Positions 58,681 through 64,000 of a stretch of DNA of 64,000 nucleotides are shown piece by piece. Both the position numbers and the translations under genes were made by a program. The notes under the pieces are model-generated. The model was not told where the DNA came from. It was given only the letters and a program-made list of their open reading frames with translations, and did no database searches. Origin of the DNA: Plectrocnemia conspersa (taxonomy: Eukaryota; Arthropoda; Insecta; Trichoptera; Polycentropodidae); assembly GCA_009617715.1 (NCBI GenBank), contig VTFK01000149.1, positions 930,001-994,000 of the forward strand. Reading direction: 5' to 3'. The first letter of the stretch is position 1; the number at the start of each line of letters is the position of its first letter.

Positions 58681-61600
58681 CCAAGGCTTACATTCTCACA
58701 TTTTCCAGATATTTTTGCCAAGAATAACTCCTTTATAAGTGTTTTAAAATAGAAATACTTTCGAGCAGGAATGAAGATTTGGTATGCACATCACTATTAC
58801 AATTTATTTTCGATTCAAAATTATTAATTTTAAGCATCCAGACTTTATTGCTTAATCACGGTAAAACAAAACATTATTTGTTGTTGGAGAGTTTCTTACA
58901 TATCTTTAAAATAGTGAGCACTAATCGTGTTGATATTTGTATCCTAATGTCTTTTGCATGGATTCAATTAAGCACTATTTGAAGTTTCTAAAGGATGGTG
59001 TTGACAAAGCAACGATGCTGTAGTGTCTTATACAATCACAATTGTAGTAGCCAGGATGTTATTCACACAAACCATACAGTTTCTCAACGATGTTTTCAGA
59101 GATAATTACATGGAGCTATCGCAGCAGGTTGTTAAATATGATATGCTTATTAAGAACATGTATATTAAAGTGTAAATATTTGTATATTTTTGTGTATGTA
59201 TGTATGTAGAGATATTCATAGAGAAAACTATACCGCCCACGCGGCATTGTTTTCTATGTAAAAAATGGTTGAACACACCGTAGATTTCTCATAGAGAGCG
59301 GCAAGGGTTGCATTCACGTGTGCATAATTGCATTTTATTATCTGAATAAACTTCATCGAATTTTAAAAATGCATTTTTGAAATGCAAACTTAAATTAAAA
59401 AGTTATTTTAGAATTCTCCTAAAAGAATAATCAAATCGAAACGATGAAAATTAAAAATTGAAATATACATATAGATATTTTGCATTTTATGAATTAAGCT
59501 AAAATTATTATCTTTCACTATCATGATAAATAAATATTTATAAATATATTTGTCATCTTTTCATGAAGTCTGTAAATAATAAAAAGTAATAACAAAAATA
59601 GAATGAAATCACTACACCTACATAACTCATTTACCTAGATATTTGAGTCACCTCCCTGGGTATACGAGTAAAGGATTAGGTAGCTTATTATTATATAACA
59701 CTGTATTGTCACATTAATAAGTAAAAAAATATCGCTGAGATCGTATTGTCGTCACATTTCCCGGCAAAGGACTTATTGTCTCCCGACCGAGAGGGTTGTC
59801 AGCAGTCAGCACAAATGCGGCATCACGTCATACATATACTATATACAAGATAATCAATTCAGTTTTGCCGAGTTGTAAAAACGTCTCGGAAACGTTAAAT
59901 CCAATTTGAGGACTTTGCGAGACGCGAGACCTGACCCTGTCCCGCGACTGATCCCCATTTTCCGATTGACCGGTGATCCATTAGGACCCTTAATCGCATT
60001 TCACGAAGGGACAATTTAAAATCTAATAGCTGTGTGCGCGAGGAGCCTAACTCGATGAGCCGCTCCTTTTTCTTTACCGAACCTTATGGACGTAACGTCA
60101 TTGTTGTTGCCCTTGGATAGGTATAGCTTGGGCGCCCGCTAATTGGCGTATTGTTTTCGCCCTAATGGCTCCGAGTGCCATTAATCGTTGCCATGGAATT
60201 ATCCTGGGACACACGAGCTGGAGCATAATAAGAGTCAATTGTTGGAGATGAGATTTGATCCTTTGTGATTTTGTTTTGCATATTCGGATATAGGCATATA
60301 ATGCGGCAGAAAAACGATATTTTAAAATAAATAGTATTCTGAAGATCTGTTTTTCTCACTTAATTTCATGAATTAAATATTTTAACAATATGAAATCACA
60401 TAGAATTTTGTAAGCTTTGATTGCTCTAAAACTCCGTCATATTAATTAAATTACATTTACAAAGCTGCAAATGGTCCATCTGTATATTTTTATTCTTCAC
60501 CTAAGAAGTTGAATTATTTTTGTTAATGCTATCTATCTAGTAATATAGTCCGATCCAATGGCATGTGAGTGGTCAATTCACCGTTAATCATTGGACGAAT
60601 ATTTTCATCTCAAACGAGTGTCTCTATGTACTTAGATATAACAGCTTTCTAACGTTAAATAAAAAAAAAATTATTTAATATTTATTTTAAATAAAATAAA
60701 ATAGTTAAATACTAGCGCTAAAAAATAGTAGATAAACAAACTAAGAAGTTATCCAGTAAAACTTCTAAATTTGATTAAAATATTTCTTAATGTTGGTAGT
60801 CCTATTATAAAATTAGTAGTCCTATTGTAGAAATCGATTGGCCTATTGAATCGCTTGCACATTCTACCAACTAAATATATTCTCGTCTTAAAGAAGTTAA
60901 ATTGCAAAAACACATTCTGAAGATTGGTTTTTACGCCATGTAACCGTATCGTCTGTTACATTATTTACGTCCATAAAGGTTAGTTTTTCTAGTCATTACG
61001 AGCGGTTTAAGGGCTTTATGGTATCTATAATTATGATATCTGGTACCGATAATTATGGTATCCCTTAGCACCATTGTTGGAATTGTCGTATTGGGTATTA
61101 TTGGTATAGTAAGACCTTTTGTCGAAACGAGTTGTTATATCCTTTTATTAAGTACGAGATTGTCGTTTAAATGACTAGGTGTATATCCCACATATATATA
61201 TTTACTTTAGATTTATGGTCGAAAGAACTCGATTTTCTTTATTAAATGATATTTATTGATTTTTTAAATTTAAAAATATAAATTGTCATTTATTAAAATA
61301 AATACTTTGTGATTTAGTTTGTGAGAATATTTTGCAAATTTTGTTTACACAATAAAATTTAAGACAGTGATCGGCAAACTTCTACATTGCTTTATTTTAA
61401 TTATTATTATATATTAATAGTTTACTCTTATATCACCATAGTGCTTTTTTTAGAAAAATATCTAATGGAGTTAAAAAAAATGTTTTCATTCAAAAAAATA
61501 TTTTAGTTTAATAATTTCAGGTTTAATTTACCGCATTTTAGTTGCTAATTATTTTAGACGTTAATTATTTTCTACGTAAGCTACGAAAAACATTACATCT

Positions 61601-62846
61601 ATTCCGATCGCTAAATTTCGGCAATAAAACAGCATATTTAATTCATACCTTTTAGAAGCGACAAGAGCACTTAAACCTCCACAGAGCAATATGAGTATTT
61701 ATTATGTATAATGAGTAATCCGAGTAGATTTGTATTATGTGCATATACATATAGGTATGTAAATAATATACGTAGTAGCAACGTTCATTGCTGAGACATG
61801 TAAGGGCTTTCAAATATTAGTTTGTAAAAAAATTCTGGCAAAATGTCAAAGGCGTGACACGCTAATTTATTAAAATTTTCCGCTAGCGCCCTATTTTATA
61901 TACTGTTTTTCACTTCGTTTGTGAATTTATGGTTGTTTTCATCGACTTTGAAAACTGAGATTCGATGAAACGGAAAAATACTTTTTTTCATTCATTCTCT
62001 TTTACTTCCGTTTCAGAATACGATTTTAACGTTGAAATATACAGTGTGAGATAGGACGATATCAATAAAACTGTCGCTCTATTTATACTGAATTCGTTTT
62101 GAAATCTAAGCGAAAAAGTATTCTTCGTTTTTTAAAACACAATTGTTTATTTACTTTAGAATTTTAATTTTATGTAAATATTAATAAAACTCATAAAGCT
62201 CATAATATGAAACTTTATAATTATCTTATATATAATTATTTTAAGCCGGTAATGCATTCTGTTGTTTCGACCAATGAAAAATAAGCATTCAAATATAAAA
62301 CAAAATGGCCGACAGTACCATGACAACAGTTTTAAATAATTATTATTTATAAATAAAATTTTGCTACGCGACAATAATTTTCATTAATTCGTCATTTGAC
62401 TGAATATAAATAATCGGATTGCAAATTAACTAGGTGTGTTATAACTATGAAAATTAAATATATACATAATGTGTTGAGGATTAGAAGAATACTTTGATTA
62501 AACTAGATAAACAATCATAAATAAATCTTAAAATTTTGAATTCCCGTCGACGGGCTCCATGGCCGAAAAGTGAGTTTTTCGTTTTATAATACATAAACAT
62601 TATCATTGCTTCCGATTTAATGCACATATACGTTAGATTTAACTGAACTATGTAGGTACGTTTTAAACGTGAACAGCAAAATAAATTAAAACTATATTCC
62701 TAATTTATTATAGATTTTAAATATATTTACTTTATTATTCATTTTAACGTTACGTTTTAATATTATTTTTTATATTGAAAACATTTTGATATTTTTTTGT
62801 TTTATTAATATTTAGTTAAGTTACAAACCTATTTAAAAAATGTATA
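58681..62846. other. Noncoding stretch, one prominent GC-richer island
   Basis: AT-rich apart from about 59750-60240, where balanced-composition sequence contains CGTCTCGGAAACG, GACGCGAGAC, a CRE-like GGACGTAACGTCA (about 60088-60100) and GGGCGCCCGC. No protein frame is convincing, including 60162-60359 on the minus strand. A pair of near-identical about 22-bp repeats (GGTATCTATAATTATGATAT and GGTACCGATAATTATGGTAT) lies at about 61020-61066. Elsewhere nothing is recognised. Confidence 0.4.
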
Positions 62847-63200
62847 CAGTGAAATCACTTTGTAACGAATACCGAAATAACGAAATTCCCAGTATAACGA
62901 ATCTTCAATTTATCCCTGAAAAATTTTCATACAAAATGTTTTCACTGTATCGAAGACTGATCTCAGTATAACGAAATATTTTGATCCGAATTTATGACGT
63001 AACATAGTTAGTTCGTCCTTGACTTGGCTTGTGCTAGATGTGTTCAAAAGCTAGACATTACGTGTGTTTCGCTGACCCTCAAACGTTTTTTATAAAACAT
63101 TTATTCACAAATTTTATTGTGTTCCATACAGTATCCTTGAAAATGGACAAAAAACAATCTGTCAACCTTATAAGAGGTTATTTTGACGCTGTAGTAATAT
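62847..63200 (+). mobile_element. pogo/Tigger-like transposon 5'-end relic
   Basis: It starts TA|CAGTGAAATCACTTTGTAAC at 62847, followed by repeated TAACGAA motifs (about 62861-62975). This is the appearance of pogo/Tigger-group termini (CAGTGAAACC...TAACGAA). A short ATG-led frame at about 63143-63203 (MDKKQSVNLIRGYF...) sits where such elements begin their transposase, but it ends in a stop after about 20 codons. The other end is not found in the window. Relationship to the MITE at 27193 is possible only at the superfamily level. Confidence 0.5.
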
Positions 63201-64000
63201 GGTAATTAAAAATAAAATAAAAATATATCATCTTCGTTACATTCAATATAAGCTTCGCTTTATTTAAATTTTATTGTACAATGTTTAATTTATTAGATAT
63301 TATCTAGCTAAGTTTTAAACCTATTTATAAATGATATACAATATTTATATTTATCATTAAATATCAAAGTTTCAAATCTAACGTTAAATAATATAAAATG
63401 TTTTCTTCTGGAAATATTTTGTAAACCTATTTTAAATGAATTGAAAATGTTAAGTAGTTTTTTATATATTGAACCATTTTGACTATCATTGAAAATTCTA
63501 AATAATAATGTGTAATTCAAACCATAAAATTTTAAAATATATTTTAAAAAATCAAAACGAAGCAAAAATAATATTAATATGTAATTTAAATTTAAAAAAA
63601 GATTTTACTCCATTTTTGGTTTACAAAACTTTTTATATATCTCATTGCACATATTATTTATAATAACCTACTAACAAGAAATTAAATATCGAATGTTGAG
63701 CTTCACACAGGAAATTAAATATCAAAAGTTTAGTTACACGAGATGAATTTTTTACGCACGCGATTGAAGTTACCTATTCTATTTTGGTTATATGTTCTCA
63801 ATCGATACATTCATAAAAGTAACAAGTACAATACATTAATTAAATTGATTTTAATTATCGAAGTAATTTTGTTTTCTAATAGCAACACAGTCTAATAAGA
63901 TAGCAATGAATTAAAAATCCTTTGAAATGCTACGCAGTTTGAATGTAAAGCAAGTTCGAATTTCGTTCTACGAATCCATTTAACCTAGTTAAAAGTTTGT
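63201..64000. other. AT-rich noncoding stretch to the window edge
   Basis: No gene is seen. An imperfect tandem repeat, (A/G)GAAATTAAATATC..., occurs at about 63677 and 63710. The minus frame 63308-63565 is low-complexity. The missing TM6-TM7 exons of the receptor are not here. Confidence 0.45.

Noticed and set aside
26839..64000. TM6-TM7 exons of the receptor
   Set aside because: I looked for CWCPFF-, NPMIY- and LRIHRG-like coding segments on the plus strand and did not find any. A very short exon could still have been missed.

Overview
This window looks like AT-rich insect nuclear DNA: sparse, intron-dominated, and full of decayed transposons. There is no bacterial-style gene packing, no operon, no rRNA and no CRISPR array. 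Only one host gene can be supported. It is represented by two plus-strand coding exons, 9895-10131 and 26613-26838, which encode TM3-TM4 and ECL2-TM5 of a class A biogenic-amine receptor. The closest match I know is the alpha1-like octopamine receptor (Oamb/OctR1 family). The exons are joined by a roughly 16.5 kb intron in compatible phase 0. Exons for TM1-TM2 and for TM6-TM7 are not visible, so the gene should extend beyond both edges of the window. Under that reading most of the 64 kb is intron of one large neuromodulator receptor gene. The insect order cannot be fixed from the sequence.

Layout. 1-9.9 kb is noncoding AT-rich DNA holding a 5'-truncated, frameshifted non-LTR retrotransposon (2204-3593), a long imperfect hairpin (6462-6577) and a mariner transposase fragment (6603-6960). 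9.9-26.6 kb holds receptor exon A, the large intron and exon B. The intron contains two antisense LINE reverse-transcriptase relics of one family (about 10.86-11.2 and 15.8-16.4 kb), a pair of about 370 bp GC-richer direct repeats (11.84 and 14.73 kb), a tRNA-derived SINE relic (16.8 kb), and a well-bounded 3.05 kb element at 18086-21134. That element has about 0.5 kb terminal inverted repeats, short subterminal repeat arrays and a 9-bp target-site duplication. 26.8-64 kb has no recognisable host exon. It carries a pogo/Tigger-like MITE (27193-27353), another inverted-repeat element (28421-28821), a perfect 15-bp hairpin (31185-31219), a Jockey-like LINE fragment (41196-41716), a second SINE relic (46.2 kb), a minus-strand DDE transposase fragment (58147-58680), a pogo-like terminus (62847 onward) and several GC-richer islands that could be regulatory.

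The most notable observation is the 18086-21134 element. It has the structural signature of a non-autonomous Mutator-like (MULE) or foldback DNA transposon: long inverted arms, GGCA...TGCC ends, a perfect 9-bp direct repeat at both flanks, an array of AGCG-containing motifs near each end, and three 173-bp tandem repeats in its core. I found no transposase in it. All family assignments come from reading motifs by eye; no database search was run.
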